Source: Marinobacter aromaticivorans
Lineage (GTDB): Bacteria > Pseudomonadota > Gammaproteobacteria > Pseudomonadales > Oleiphilaceae
Direction of reading: 5' to 3'
Assembly: GCF_002806975.1 (NCBI RefSeq)
Contig: NZ_NIHD01000003.1
Location: 186,001 to 250,000 of the forward strand
Length of the DNA stretch: 64,000 bases
Positions 1 through 7,872 of this stretch are shown here, in pieces. Below the pieces are notes generated by a model, which was not told the origin of the DNA, searched no databases, and saw only the letters and a program-made list of their open reading frames with translations. The translations under genes were made by a program, and so were the position numbers. How positions within the stretch are numbered: position 1 is the first letter of the stretch; every line of letters starts with the position of its first letter.

Positions 1-678
1 GCCAAGGCGGGCGATGTTGTGCTGCTCCATGGTTGTTGCCACAACCCTTCCGGCGCCGATCTGAGTGCTGACCAATGGCAGGCGGTTACGCAATTGATCC
101 AGCGTAAAGGCCTGCTGCCTTTTGTGGATATGGCCTATCAGGGGTTGGGTCAGGGGCTGGATCAGGATGCCGCCGGCTTGCGCTATCTGGCAGGCCAGGT
201 ACCGGAAATGGTGGTTGCTGCGTCCTGTTCCAAGAACTTTGGCCTCTACCGGGAGCGAACGGGCGCGCTGATGCTGATCTCGGCAACCCCTGCCATCAAT
301 ACAGCTGCAACCAGCCAGCTGCTGAGTGTGGTGCGTTCTCACTACTCCATGCCCCCGGCCCACGGTGCCGCCATTGTCGAAACCATTCTCGGTGATGACC
401 AGTTGCGTGCAGGATGGCAAAGCGAGCTTGGCGGCATGTGTGAACGCATTCTGGGCCTGCGCCATGCTTTTGCAGGCGCCCTGGCTCCCGCAGGCGATTT
501 TGGCTTTATTGCCCGGCAAAGAGGCATGTTCTCGTTTCTGGGAATAACACCGGAGCAGGTTCGCCAGCTGCGGGAAGAGCATGGCATCTACATGCTGGAA
601 AGCAGCCGGGTGAACGTCGCAGGCCTGAATGACCGGGTATTGCCCGGCGTTGCCAGCGCGATACGCAGCGTTATGTAG
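1..678 (+). CDS. Aromatic/aspartate aminotransferase (class I PLP), 3' part only
   Basis: The gene runs in from the left edge, and about 225 C-terminal residues are visible. Class I aminotransferases of the AspC/TyrB group swap the amino group between aspartate or aromatic amino acids and 2-oxoglutarate using PLP. Visible hallmarks are HGCCHNPSG (the PLP-ring Asn region), FVDMAYQG (Asp/Tyr contacting PLP), SCSKNFGLYRER with the Schiff-base Lys encoded at 232-234, and SSRVNVAGL near the end with the substrate-carboxylate Arg. The first in-frame start-like codon is the GTG at 19, but it lies inside the conserved fold, so it is not the true start. A sodium:amino-acid symporter follows 96 bp downstream on the same strand, which fits a role in aromatic amino-acid use. 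AspC and TyrB cannot be separated without the N-terminal half. Confidence 0.93.
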   Translation, partial: AKAGDVVLLHGCCHNPSGADLSADQWQAVTQLIQRKGLLPFVDMAYQGLGQGLDQDAAGLRYLAGQVPEMVVAASCSKNFGLYRERTGALMLISATPAINTAATSQLLSVVRSHYSMPPAHGAAIVETILGDDQLRAGWQSELGGMCERILGLRHAFAGALAPAGDFGFIARQRGMFSFLGITPEQVRQLREEHGIYMLESSRVNVAGLNDRVLPGVASAIRSVM

Positions 679-711
679 CGACCCGTTTCCCTGTAAAAAG
701 CATTCAATCAG

Positions 712-730
712 AGCCTCTTCCATAGAGGCT
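712..730 (+). terminator. Weak hairpin after the aminotransferase
   Basis: A perfect 7-bp stem, AGCCTCT / AGAGGCT, encloses the 5-nt loop TCCAT. Only TT follows the stem, so this is at best a weak intrinsic terminator or an attenuator between the aminotransferase and the symporter. Confidence 0.3.
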
Positions 731-774
731 TTCCATTATGACGATCCGACAAAAACAACTATTCGGAGAACACG

Positions 775-2157
775 ATGAGTGAGATGGTTTATCCCCACCA
801 GCAGGCCAGTAATCTCTGGACCTCGAGAATGGCGTTTATTCTGGCGGCAGCCGGTTCTGCCGTCGGGCTCGGTAATATCTGGAAATTTCCCTATATCACC
901 GGCGAAAACGGCGGTGGTGCGTTTGTACTGGTTTATCTTGCCTGCATATTCCTGATAGGGGTGCCGGTTCTGATCGCAGAAATCATGATTGGCCGCCGGG
1001 GTGGGCAGAGCCCTGTGGCAAGCATGCGCACGCTAACCCAAACCGAAGGCACCGCAAGGGGCTGGCGTATTATCGGCTGGAACGGTGTTGTGGCTTCGTT
1101 TCTGGTGCTCTCTTTTTATGCCGTTATCGGTGGCTGGGCGCTGGTGTACATCGGCAAGGCCGCCGTAGGTATGTTTGCAGGTGCAGACGCAGAAGCCATT
1201 GGCGGGCAATTCAATAACCTGTTGGCAAATCCCTGGGAATTGCTGCTCTGGCACACCGCCTTCATGGCCATTGTTGTGTTCATTGTGGGCAAGGGTATCC
1301 GGTCCGGCCTGGAAAAAGCCGTTAACATGCTGATGCCACTGTTATTCCTGCTGCTTATCGTGATGGTGTTCTACGCCATGAACAGTGGCAGCTTTGGCCG
1401 TGCGGTCAGTTTCATGTTTTCGCCAGACTTCAGCCGCCTGACCACAGAAGGAGTTTTAACCGCCCTTGGGCACGCTGCCTTTACCCTCAGTATCGGCATA
1501 GGTGTTCTGATGGCTTATGGTTCCTACCTGCCCAAAAACATCAACATTGCCCGAACGGCCATGACCATTGCAGTGCTGGATACCAGTGTGGCGTTGCTTG
1601 CCGGGCTGGCCATATTTCCACTGGTGTTTGCCAACGGGCTCGAAACCGGTGCCGGGCCGGGGTTGATCTTTGTTACCCTGCCATTGGCGTTTGGCCAAAT
1701 GGGAGGGGGCGTTCTGTTCGGGGCTATATTTTTTGCCTTGCTGCTGGTTGCCGCCATCACCTCTGCCATTTCCATGCTGGAGCCGGTTGTGGAGTGGCTT
1801 GAAGAGCACAAGGGCGCAAATCGAGTCAAAAGCGCCGTTGCCGGCGGCTTTGCAGCCTGGTTTATTGGCATAGGTACGGTGCTGTCGTTCAACCGGTGGA
1901 GTGATATACACCCACTGGGTTTTATCAGCATGTTTGAAGACAAGACCGTGTTCGATTTGCTCGATTTTCTTGTATCCAACCTGATGATGCCCCTGGGTGG
2001 TTTGGCAATCGCCCTGTTCGCAGGCTGGGCCATCCGCCGTGAGGGACTTGCGGAAGATATCGGTTTGCAAGGCGGTGCCTACAAGGCATTCATGTTTGTG
2101 CTCAGGTTCGTGACGCCGGCAGGTATCGCGATCGTGTTCCTTTATAATCTGGTGTAA
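775..2157 (+). CDS. Sodium-dependent neurotransmitter/amino-acid symporter (NSS/SNF family)
   Basis: This 460-residue inner-membrane protein has about 11 hydrophobic segments. Residues about 20-45 carry the family signature AAAGSAVGLGNIWKFPY, the unwound TM1 region that binds Na+ and substrate in LeuT-type carriers. NSS proteins import amino acids with sodium. Bacterial members with 11 rather than 12 segments (MhsT type) often take hydrophobic or aromatic amino acids. The ATG at 775 has a GGAGA ribosome-binding site 4 nt upstream. The aminotransferase just before it suggests an aromatic or other transaminated amino acid as substrate (inference). The 3' end faces a convergent methyltransferase gene across a shared hairpin. 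Confidence 0.93.
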   Translation: MSEMVYPHQQASNLWTSRMAFILAAAGSAVGLGNIWKFPYITGENGGGAFVLVYLACIFLIGVPVLIAEIMIGRRGGQSPVASMRTLTQTEGTARGWRIIGWNGVVASFLVLSFYAVIGGWALVYIGKAAVGMFAGADAEAIGGQFNNLLANPWELLLWHTAFMAIVVFIVGKGIRSGLEKAVNMLMPLLFLLLIVMVFYAMNSGSFGRAVSFMFSPDFSRLTTEGVLTALGHAAFTLSIGIGVLMAYGSYLPKNINIARTAMTIAVLDTSVALLAGLAIFPLVFANGLETGAGPGLIFVTLPLAFGQMGGGVLFGAIFFALLLVAAITSAISMLEPVVEWLEEHKGANRVKSAVAGGFAAWFIGIGTVLSFNRWSDIHPLGFISMFEDKTVFDLLDFLVSNLMMPLGGLAIALFAGWAIRREGLAEDIGLQGGAYKAFMFVLRFVTPAGIAIVFLYNLV

Positions 2158-2185
2158 ACTGCCCGGTTTTATTCTTTGAAAGAAC

Positions 2186-2217
2186 AGGCTCCCACGGTGC
2201 TGGTTACCGGGGAGCCT
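2186..2217. terminator. Shared hairpin between convergent genes
   Basis: AGGCTCCC (2186-2193) pairs with GGGAGCCT (2210-2217), and an inner CGGT/ACCG (2195-2198 with 2206-2209) extends the stem around a 7-nt loop. It follows the symporter and overlaps the last codons of the convergent methyltransferase gene. T-rich sequence lies on both sides but there is no long U-tract, so it probably works as a moderate bidirectional terminator. Confidence 0.5.
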
Positions 2218-3007
2218 GGTTTGTATCCCACGAAATAAACGCCCACCAGAAGCCCTCACCGCCACGCTGAGCCCGTTCCGGGTCTGCCTGGTACCAGTCC
2301 GACAAGCGCTCTTTTTCTGTGGCGGTCAAGGGGCCCAGAGCAGAGTCGGCTTTTATCAGGAATTCATCAATATTTGCCGTTCCTGCAAGGCGCCCCCTGG
2401 CTTCGATGTAGTCGAGGCGGGGGTAGCGCCCCATCTGGTACAGTATGTTCATAATGAAGATATAATCCGGTCTTGGCAGAACGTCTCTGCCCATGGCCCG
2501 GACCATGCCGGGGTCTATAAAACTGCCTCCCACCAGATTGGTAAGGCAGACTCGTTTGCGAGCCGTACGGTCGAGCTTTTGCAGGGCGTCGGCCATGTCC
2601 ATTACGGCCGTTGAGCGGGAGGCGACCACCAGGTCGCACTGGGGAATATCATCCCAATTATCCTCCCACGCACGCTGGATGGTGCGGGTATTGCTCAAGC
2701 CTCGCGCAAGAGCATTGTCCTGAAAAGCCTGCAGCATTCCGGCGCTGTAATCCACGCCCGTAACGTCTTTCATCCGGGGTGCCAGTGCCAGCGCGATGGT
2801 CCCCGTGCCGCAGCCCATGTCCAGCAGAGTCTCGCAACCGCTCAGGTCGGTGCGATCAATAAATGCCTGGCTGTAGGGGCTTTGGACTGGCGTTATTGGC
2901 ATTTTGGCTGCCTTCGCATCCCATGCGCTGGCGGGCTTCTCTCTGCCGCCGGCCTGTGCCATCTGGTCGCGGTACAGCTGCCCGAAATCTATATCGTTGA
3001 TGGTCAT
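2204..3007 (-). CDS. Class I SAM-dependent methyltransferase
   Basis: This 267-residue soluble protein has the Rossmann methyltransferase motif I, LLDMGCGTGTIALAL (about residues 61-75), followed by the acidic GVDYSAGML strand that binds the SAM ribose. A central DLVVASRS segment corresponds to motif post-II. The N-terminus (IDFGQLYRDQ) resembles a small-molecule methyltransferase group found in bacteria with cobalamin or siroheme genes, but the substrate cannot be read from the sequence. The start is the ATG complementary to 3005-3007. The gene is divergent from ydbH, and a palindrome lies in the 114-bp gap. It overlaps the terminator hairpin at its 3' end. Confidence 0.85.
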   Translation of the reverse strand: MTINDIDFGQLYRDQMAQAGGREKPASAWDAKAAKMPITPVQSPYSQAFIDRTDLSGCETLLDMGCGTGTIALALAPRMKDVTGVDYSAGMLQAFQDNALARGLSNTRTIQRAWEDNWDDIPQCDLVVASRSTAVMDMADALQKLDRTARKRVCLTNLVGGSFIDPGMVRAMGRDVLPRPDYIFIMNILYQMGRYPRLDYIEARGRLAGTANIDEFLIKADSALGPLTATEKERLSDWYQADPERAQRGGEGFWWAFISWDTNQAPR

Positions 3008-3045
3008 GAATTATGCGCTTTCCTCGCTGATGGGTGCCGATACTG

Positions 3046-3060
3046 TAACTGTTTCAGTTA
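3046..3060. promoter_or_regulatory. Palindromic candidate operator between methyltransferase and ydbH
   Basis: TAACTG-TTT-CAGTTA is a perfect 6+6 inverted repeat with a 3-nt centre. It sits 39 bp before the methyltransferase start and 62 bp before ydbH, where a TetR- or GntR-type dimer could act on either promoter. No regulator gene is adjacent, so the cognate protein is unknown. Confidence 0.35.
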
Positions 3061-3121
3061 TATCAACCAATGTACGGTAGGATTCACTTAAAACCGGTAA
3101 CGGGTCAGGAGATAGCCGGCA

Positions 3122-5806
3122 ATGCGCATTGCGTGGAAACCAATTGGGTGGGGACTGTTTACGGTATTGGTGCTCGCCATACTGTCTGGCATTCTGGTTG
3201 CCCGACATCTCTGGAGCCAGGCGCTGCAAAAGAATGGAATAGAGACGCTGGAGTGGCAGGGGCTGGGAATATCATTCAGTGGTGTGTCTTTACGTGAACT
3301 AAGACTCACCCAGTCCCTGCCTACGCGAGAAATTGCGTTGCAGGGCAGGGAGCTGGATCTGGAATGGCGAAGCCCTGAGTGGGGAGAGGGATGGCTGCCG
3401 AAGCTGACGGCGCTGACGGCCGGATATCTGGAGCTGGACTGGTACACAAAACCGGGAGAACAGCCTGCAGGAGAGTCGCAACAAGCGCAGCTGTCGCCCC
3501 GTGAAAATCCCGCCTGGCTGCCTGCCGAAATAAGCATTCAGCAGTTCAAGGTAACCTTGCCGTGTGAGGCAGGGCGCTGCCCTCTGGCAGGAAACTTGTC
3601 AGTTTCCAGGTCGGAATCTGACTTGATGCCAATCACGGCCAATGTGCAGCTTGATCATGACGGCCATCATATTGCTTTACTGGCGACCCTTGATGGAGCC
3701 TGGGACAGCAGCCTGGATTTCTCTGCAGAACTGGCGATTGATGGCACCCGCTACCTGCATGCCAAGTCGGGTTTCCGCAAACACAATGCGGATGGCCTGG
3801 TGTCGTGGCACGGCTCGGTGAAGATGCCCGATTTGCCCCGGGCAGACTGGTTGCTGGCCTGGCTGCAAACCTGGCAGGAAATTCCCCTGGAGCAGTTGCC
3901 GGATCAGCCGGAGGCGGGGTCCATGGAAGCCAGCTGGGATTTGCAGGGCCCGGGCAACGAGAACTTTCTGGCGCAGGCAACGGGGAGCGCAAAGGCCCAG
4001 GCACAAGTGCCCCAGCCCTGGCCGGCGCCCGGGTTGGGATCGATCAGTGGCAATGTAGAGCTTGCTCTGGAGGCAAATCAGGGTCAGTGGCAACCCGAAA
4101 CCCTGCTGGCTGATCTGGAGCTGAGCAATCCGGCAATGTGGATCAGAAAGGTTCCGGAGCTGATGCGGCCAGACTCGCTCACGCTGTCCGTGCGCCCGGC
4201 TCCGGCATTGGCGTCTGCTCCCGCGAGGACACCGGCAGTTCAAACAGGCCCTGCAGGAACCTTTTTGCCATTGAATGTGGAACTGGGCAGTCGTGGCGGC
4301 GCAAATGTTTCCTTACGCTCGCATCTTGCGGTGACCACCAAAGCGCCATGGATGGTGCAGCTGGGAGAAACCCGGTTGAGCGCAGCCTTGCCAGAACTGG
4401 AAGCGGCGGGCTGGCAACTGACCCGGCCCCGGCTCCAACTTGCGTTGTCGGGATGGATGAACACCACCACTGCGGCACTGACATTTGCCGAGCCCACGTT
4501 GCTTGAGGTTGACCGCCTGGAGTCGCGTGCCGGAGCGACGGCAGCGGCGGATGAAACGCGACTCAAAGGCCTGCGCGCAGATCTCGGCAAAACGACCCTG
4601 GACGCAACCTACAGGGTGGGGCAGGGCGAACTCGATACGCTAAGCCTTGAAGGACCGGTTAGCGTGAACGCAAAACAGGTCAGGCACCCGCAGCTGTTGC
4701 CGCAACCCTGGCAGTTCAGTGGCAGGGTGAACAGCGGCCTGGCTCACACCGATGTTACTGGTGTGCTCAGGGCCAGCACCGGAACAACAGTGAACCTGGA
4801 TCTTGAGTTTCCATACGGCGGGCTGTTAACGCTTGAGGGCAAGACGCGGGTGAGTGGCGAGCGGGAAGCCGAGGCGCTGGCTCGTGTTTTCTCGGCCTGG
4901 CCGGCCCTGCTCACGGTATCGGGCGGTACGGTCAGCGCCAATGCCACTTTTAAACAGCCGTCAAACGGAGCGATGTTGCTGGATGGCAAACTGGTGTTTG
5001 CCGACTGGAGTGGCACCTACGATCGCACCGCCTGGAGCAGGGTGAACGGCTCCGCTGAATTCCGGCTGGAAGACGATCGCATCAGAGTATCCACGCCGGA
5101 ACTGACGGTGGAGGAAGTGAACCCCGGGCTGCCGATCGGGCCAGTGCTCCTGGCCGGAACCTACGAAGCGCCTCTGGCGCAACTGACCGCCGGGAAGCTG
5201 ACGCTGGAGCAGGCCAGCTCCGATGCCCTGGGAGGCGAGATACGCATCCACCCAGCCAGCTGGGATCTGGCCCAGGCGCCAGTGAGGATTCCGATTGAGC
5301 TCAAACAGCTGAGCCTTGCGCACCTTTTGCAGTTATACCCGACAGAGGGGCTTGCGGGCACGGGTATTCTCAGTGGCACCGTGCCTGTGCTGTTCGACCC
5401 GGCGACCGGGATAAGAGTGGAGCGCGGGCGCATTGACGCCCTTGAGCCCGGTGGGCGATTGCAGCTGACCGCCGAACGGCTGAAGGCACTCGCTACCCGG
5501 AACGAATCCATGAAGCTGGTGGCACAGGCGCTTGAGGACTTCCGCTATTCGGTTCTGGATAGTGGTATTGACTATGATGAGAACGGCACTCTGGTACTGA
5601 CGCTTCATTTGAAAGGCACCAGCCCGAACGTTGGCAAAGGCCAGCCGGTGGTGTTGAACATCAATCTGGAGGAGGACATTCCGGCGTTGCTCAGGAGCCT
5701 GCAATTGAGCGGCAAAGTGAGTGATGCCGTGACAGAGAGAGTAAAAAATCTGTTCAAGAGGCGCGAACAGAACCCTGACGATGAGTCAGATGACCTGTTA
5801 GAGTGA
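3122..5806 (+). CDS. ydbH: YdbH family intermembrane lipid-transport (AsmA-like) protein
   Basis: This 894-residue protein has a single N-terminal membrane segment (about residues 8-28, WGLFTVLVLAILSGILVARH), then a long beta-rich periplasmic body. It closes with the conserved block around LHLKGTSPNVGKGQPVVLNINLEE, written here in part (about residues 825-850). Escherichia coli YdbH is similar in length (about 880) and belongs to the AsmA-like bridge proteins (TamB, YhdP, YdbH) proposed to carry phospholipids from inner to outer membrane. The next two genes encode YnbE and YdbL, the known partners, on the same strand with 24- and 43-bp gaps. The start at 3122 has an AGGAG site about 11 nt upstream. 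Confidence 0.92.
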   Translation: MRIAWKPIGWGLFTVLVLAILSGILVARHLWSQALQKNGIETLEWQGLGISFSGVSLRELRLTQSLPTREIALQGRELDLEWRSPEWGEGWLPKLTALTAGYLELDWYTKPGEQPAGESQQAQLSPRENPAWLPAEISIQQFKVTLPCEAGRCPLAGNLSVSRSESDLMPITANVQLDHDGHHIALLATLDGAWDSSLDFSAELAIDGTRYLHAKSGFRKHNADGLVSWHGSVKMPDLPRADWLLAWLQTWQEIPLEQLPDQPEAGSMEASWDLQGPGNENFLAQATGSAKAQAQVPQPWPAPGLGSISGNVELALEANQGQWQPETLLADLELSNPAMWIRKVPELMRPDSLTLSVRPAPALASAPARTPAVQTGPAGTFLPLNVELGSRGGANVSLRSHLAVTTKAPWMVQLGETRLSAALPELEAAGWQLTRPRLQLALSGWMNTTTAALTFAEPTLLEVDRLESRAGATAAADETRLKGLRADLGKTTLDATYRVGQGELDTLSLEGPVSVNAKQVRHPQLLPQPWQFSGRVNSGLAHTDVTGVLRASTGTTVNLDLEFPYGGLLTLEGKTRVSGEREAEALARVFSAWPALLTVSGGTVSANATFKQPSNGAMLLDGKLVFADWSGTYDRTAWSRVNGSAEFRLEDDRIRVSTPELTVEEVNPGLPIGPVLLAGTYEAPLAQLTAGKLTLEQASSDALGGEIRIHPASWDLAQAPVRIPIELKQLSLAHLLQLYPTEGLAGTGILSGTVPVLFDPATGIRVERGRIDALEPGGRLQLTAERLKALATRNESMKLVAQALEDFRYSVLDSGIDYDENGTLVLTLHLKGTSPNVGKGQPVVLNINLEEDIPALLRSLQLSGKVSDAVTERVKNLFKRREQNPDDESDDLLE

Positions 5807-5830
5807 CGGGTAACAAAGGAGTACACTGAT

Positions 5831-6046
5831 ATGACGCAATTTGGTTTCAGGTTTTCCCGGCATGTGTCCGCCCTGTGTGCGGGTCTGGTTATGGGTGGCC
5901 TGCTGGTAGCTTGTACCCCGACCGTTCAGGTGGCTGCGCCCAAGGAGCCGATAACCGTAAACCTGAATGTGAAAATCCAGCATGAAATTTACGTGAAGGT
6001 TGATAAAGACGTCGACGAACTGTTCAGTGAAGAGGGCCTGTTCTGA
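5831..6046 (+). CDS. ynbE: YnbE family outer-membrane lipoprotein
   Basis: This small lipoprotein of 71 residues has an N-terminal signal with lipobox LLVAC, so Cys28 would be lipidated. The mature part is about 44 residues, and its conserved core is TVNLNVKIQHEIYVKVDKD. In E. coli, YnbE works with YdbH, stacking on its outer-membrane end to complete the lipid bridge. The gene sits 24 bp after ydbH with a clear AAGGAG site and directly before ydbL, reproducing the ydbH-ynbE-ydbL operon. Confidence 0.9.
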   Translation: MTQFGFRFSRHVSALCAGLVMGGLLVACTPTVQVAAPKEPITVNLNVKIQHEIYVKVDKDVDELFSEEGLF

Positions 6047-6089
6047 ATATCCGGGAGTTTTTACGCAGAGAATTACAAAGGAGTAGAAC

Positions 6090-6434
6090 ATGACACTATT
6101 TACAAGATTCAGCGCCCTGATTCTGGCGTTCTGCCTGGCGCTGCCCGCCTTGGCCATGAGCCTGGATGAAGCCAAGAACGCCCTGGAATCCGCGAAAAGC
6201 CAGGGGCTCGTAGGGGAAACGCCAACCGGCTATCTGGCAGCGGTAAGCTCCGACCCTGAGGCCCGTGAGATTGTCAAAGCAATCAATGATGCGCGGCGTG
6301 AGGCCTACAAAAAGATCGCTGAGAAGCATGGTATAGCCGTCACCAAGGTTGAGACAGTGGCGGGCCAGAAGGCCGTGGACAAAACACCGCCCGGGCAATA
6401 TATCCTGGTAGGGGACAGCTGGGTCAGGAAGTAG
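6090..6434 (+). CDS. ydbL: YdbL family (DUF1318) periplasmic protein
   Basis: This 114-residue protein has a Sec signal peptide (about residues 1-22, cleaved near ALA-MSLDEAK). The DUF1318 domain follows, with LDEAKNALESAKSQGLVGET and the terminal GQYILVGDSWVRK. E. coli YdbL acts as a chaperone-like partner that modulates YdbH-YnbE. It is the third gene of the ydbH operon, with an AAGGAG site before the ATG. Its last 11 bp overlap the 3' end of the convergent C39-like peptidase gene. Confidence 0.9.
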   Translation: MTLFTRFSALILAFCLALPALAMSLDEAKNALESAKSQGLVGETPTGYLAAVSSDPEAREIVKAINDARREAYKKIAEKHGIAVTKVETVAGQKAVDKTPPGQYILVGDSWVRK

Positions 6435-7338
6435 GATCTGGCTGAACCGCCTTGATATGCCCGGCTTTTTCCAGCATCGCGGCGGCTTCTTTGTCTCTGC
6501 CTTGTCTGGCTAACGCCTCGGCCAGATTGTTCCAGCCAGCACTGATATGCGGGAATTTCTCAGTCAGGGTGCGGTAGTAATTCTCAGCTTCAGACCATTT
6601 GCCTTGTTGATAGGCAATATTGCCCAAACCGAGCAAAGCTGCAGGCTGGTCTGGCCACGCCTCTGATGCGGTCTTGTACGCGGTTTTTGCGGAAGCTGTC
6701 TGTTGAGTTGTTTCAAGGTCGTGGGCTGCCATCAGAAACCTGAGCGGCTCGGCAGTTGCCGGAATCCGGTCTGGCGGCAGAATGACCCGTGCCCAACGGT
6801 CTGACCGGTTCCAGGTTGCCATGAAGGCACTGGCGGGCTGGCGATACCGTTCTTCGGTGCCGCTGTGAAGTATCAGAGACCGGGCCGCCCTGTCATAACC
6901 GATGACTACCGCAAAATGCCATTGCGGCCACCAGCCAAAACGCAGATTCTGCAAAACCAGAACCGGGTGGCCCGCCTGAACTTCCTCAAGTACGCTCTCC
7001 AGATGCGGTTCCAGCGGATACACCAGCATGCCGTACTGGCGTGCCGCTGCCACCATTTCCACTTGTAAAGCGCCTTTGCGCTCTGGCAGATATACCCTGT
7101 CGACCAGCTCGTCGGGCGTCACCTTCACTTCCTGGGCGTTCAGCATCATTGCCAGAGAGGCCGGTCCGCACTGGTACTTTTTTTGCGGATGAAAAGGCAC
7201 TTCGGTGAGGAGGGTGGTGCTGTCGAACGAATCCGGCCATTTTGGCTGGCTGGCGCAGCCTGAGAGCAGGGTTACGAAAAAAACTCCCAGCACTGCCGCC
7301 AGAGGAAGCCGCGCGGACTTCTGCCAGAGCACAGGCAT
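6424..7338 (-). CDS. PA2778-type C39-like cysteine peptidase lipoprotein with TPR repeats
   Basis: This 304-residue protein begins with a lipoprotein signal whose lipobox LLSGC makes Cys28 the anchor. A papain-like C39 fold follows: the candidate nucleophile Cys57 in YQCGPASLAMML and His141 in WHFAVVIGYD. The usual Asp/Asn third to the triad is not obvious, and His158 in LILHSG occupies about that position. Residues about 215-292 form two TPR-like helical repeats (LGLGNIAYQQGKWSEAENYY; NNLAEALARQGRDKEAAAML). Unlike ABC-exporter C39 domains it stands alone and faces the periplasm. The upstream gene, 10 bp away, encodes the small PA2779-type protein, its regular neighbour in this family. The substrate is unknown. 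Confidence 0.85.
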   Translation of the reverse strand: MPVLWQKSARLPLAAVLGVFFVTLLSGCASQPKWPDSFDSTTLLTEVPFHPQKKYQCGPASLAMMLNAQEVKVTPDELVDRVYLPERKGALQVEMVAAARQYGMLVYPLEPHLESVLEEVQAGHPVLVLQNLRFGWWPQWHFAVVIGYDRAARSLILHSGTEERYRQPASAFMATWNRSDRWARVILPPDRIPATAEPLRFLMAAHDLETTQQTASAKTAYKTASEAWPDQPAALLGLGNIAYQQGKWSEAENYYRTLTEKFPHISAGWNNLAEALARQGRDKEAAAMLEKAGHIKAVQPDPTS

Positions 7339-7348
7339 GTGAATATGC

Positions 7349-7750
7349 TTAACGGATACAGTTAACGAACGGGAAGATATCCGTTGCGCACAGCATGTCC
7401 GTGATGATGAACACCAGCAGGAAAAGCACGATAATACCTACCACGCCTTCACCGGCAGGGGCCTCGGCAAGCTGCTGTTTGAAGTCCGCCAGTTCGGCAG
7501 GCGTAAGGCTCTGGATTCGGTCTCTCACTTCCTGCTCACCAACGCCCATACTTGCCAGAGTGCTTTTTACATCTTCGCGTTCCAGCATGTTCATCAGGGC
7601 TTCGCGATCAATATCGGCTCGCTGTTCGGTCAGAAGTTCACCTGTGCCCACAATGTTTGCAGAGGCCGGGGTGGCCCAGATTGAACTCAGAATCATCAGG
7701 AGGGCCATAATGGCCGAAACGGACCGCGTGTAGCATCGTACTGCTTGCAT
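7349..7750 (-). CDS. PA2779 family small membrane protein
   Basis: This 133-residue protein has a signal peptide (about residues 1-31, ending TPASA). A charged helical middle follows (EQRADIDREALMNMLERE and VGEQEVRDRIQSLTPAELAD, about 40-88). Near the C-terminus a short Gly/Ala linker (APAGEG) leads into a hydrophobic helix (VVGIIVLFLLVFIITDML). The tail is short and carries two Cys (ATDIFPFVNCIR together with the preceding LC). It is the first gene of a two-gene unit with the C39-like lipoprotein peptidase 10 bp downstream. The Gly-rich linker just before the hydrophobic helix is a plausible cleavage region for that peptidase, but this is inference. No function is established. Confidence 0.82.
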   Translation of the reverse strand: MQAVRCYTRSVSAIMALLMILSSIWATPASANIVGTGELLTEQRADIDREALMNMLEREDVKSTLASMGVGEQEVRDRIQSLTPAELADFKQQLAEAPAGEGVVGIIVLFLLVFIITDMLCATDIFPFVNCIR

Positions 7751-7872
7751 AAGACTGTTCCTGTTCAGGTTCCTGTTTATGGATCAATCAGTAGCAAGTG
7801 TAAACAGTTCTGTTATGTTTGCCGATAAAATCGGATTACCAAGCATTAATCAGAGCCCCGGGGATGCCAAAC

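Noticed and set aside
1456-2265. Long open frame antisense to the NSS symporter
   Set aside because: Its translation is rich in His, Gln and Lys with no domain. The sense strand holds a clear membrane carrier with a ribosome-binding site.
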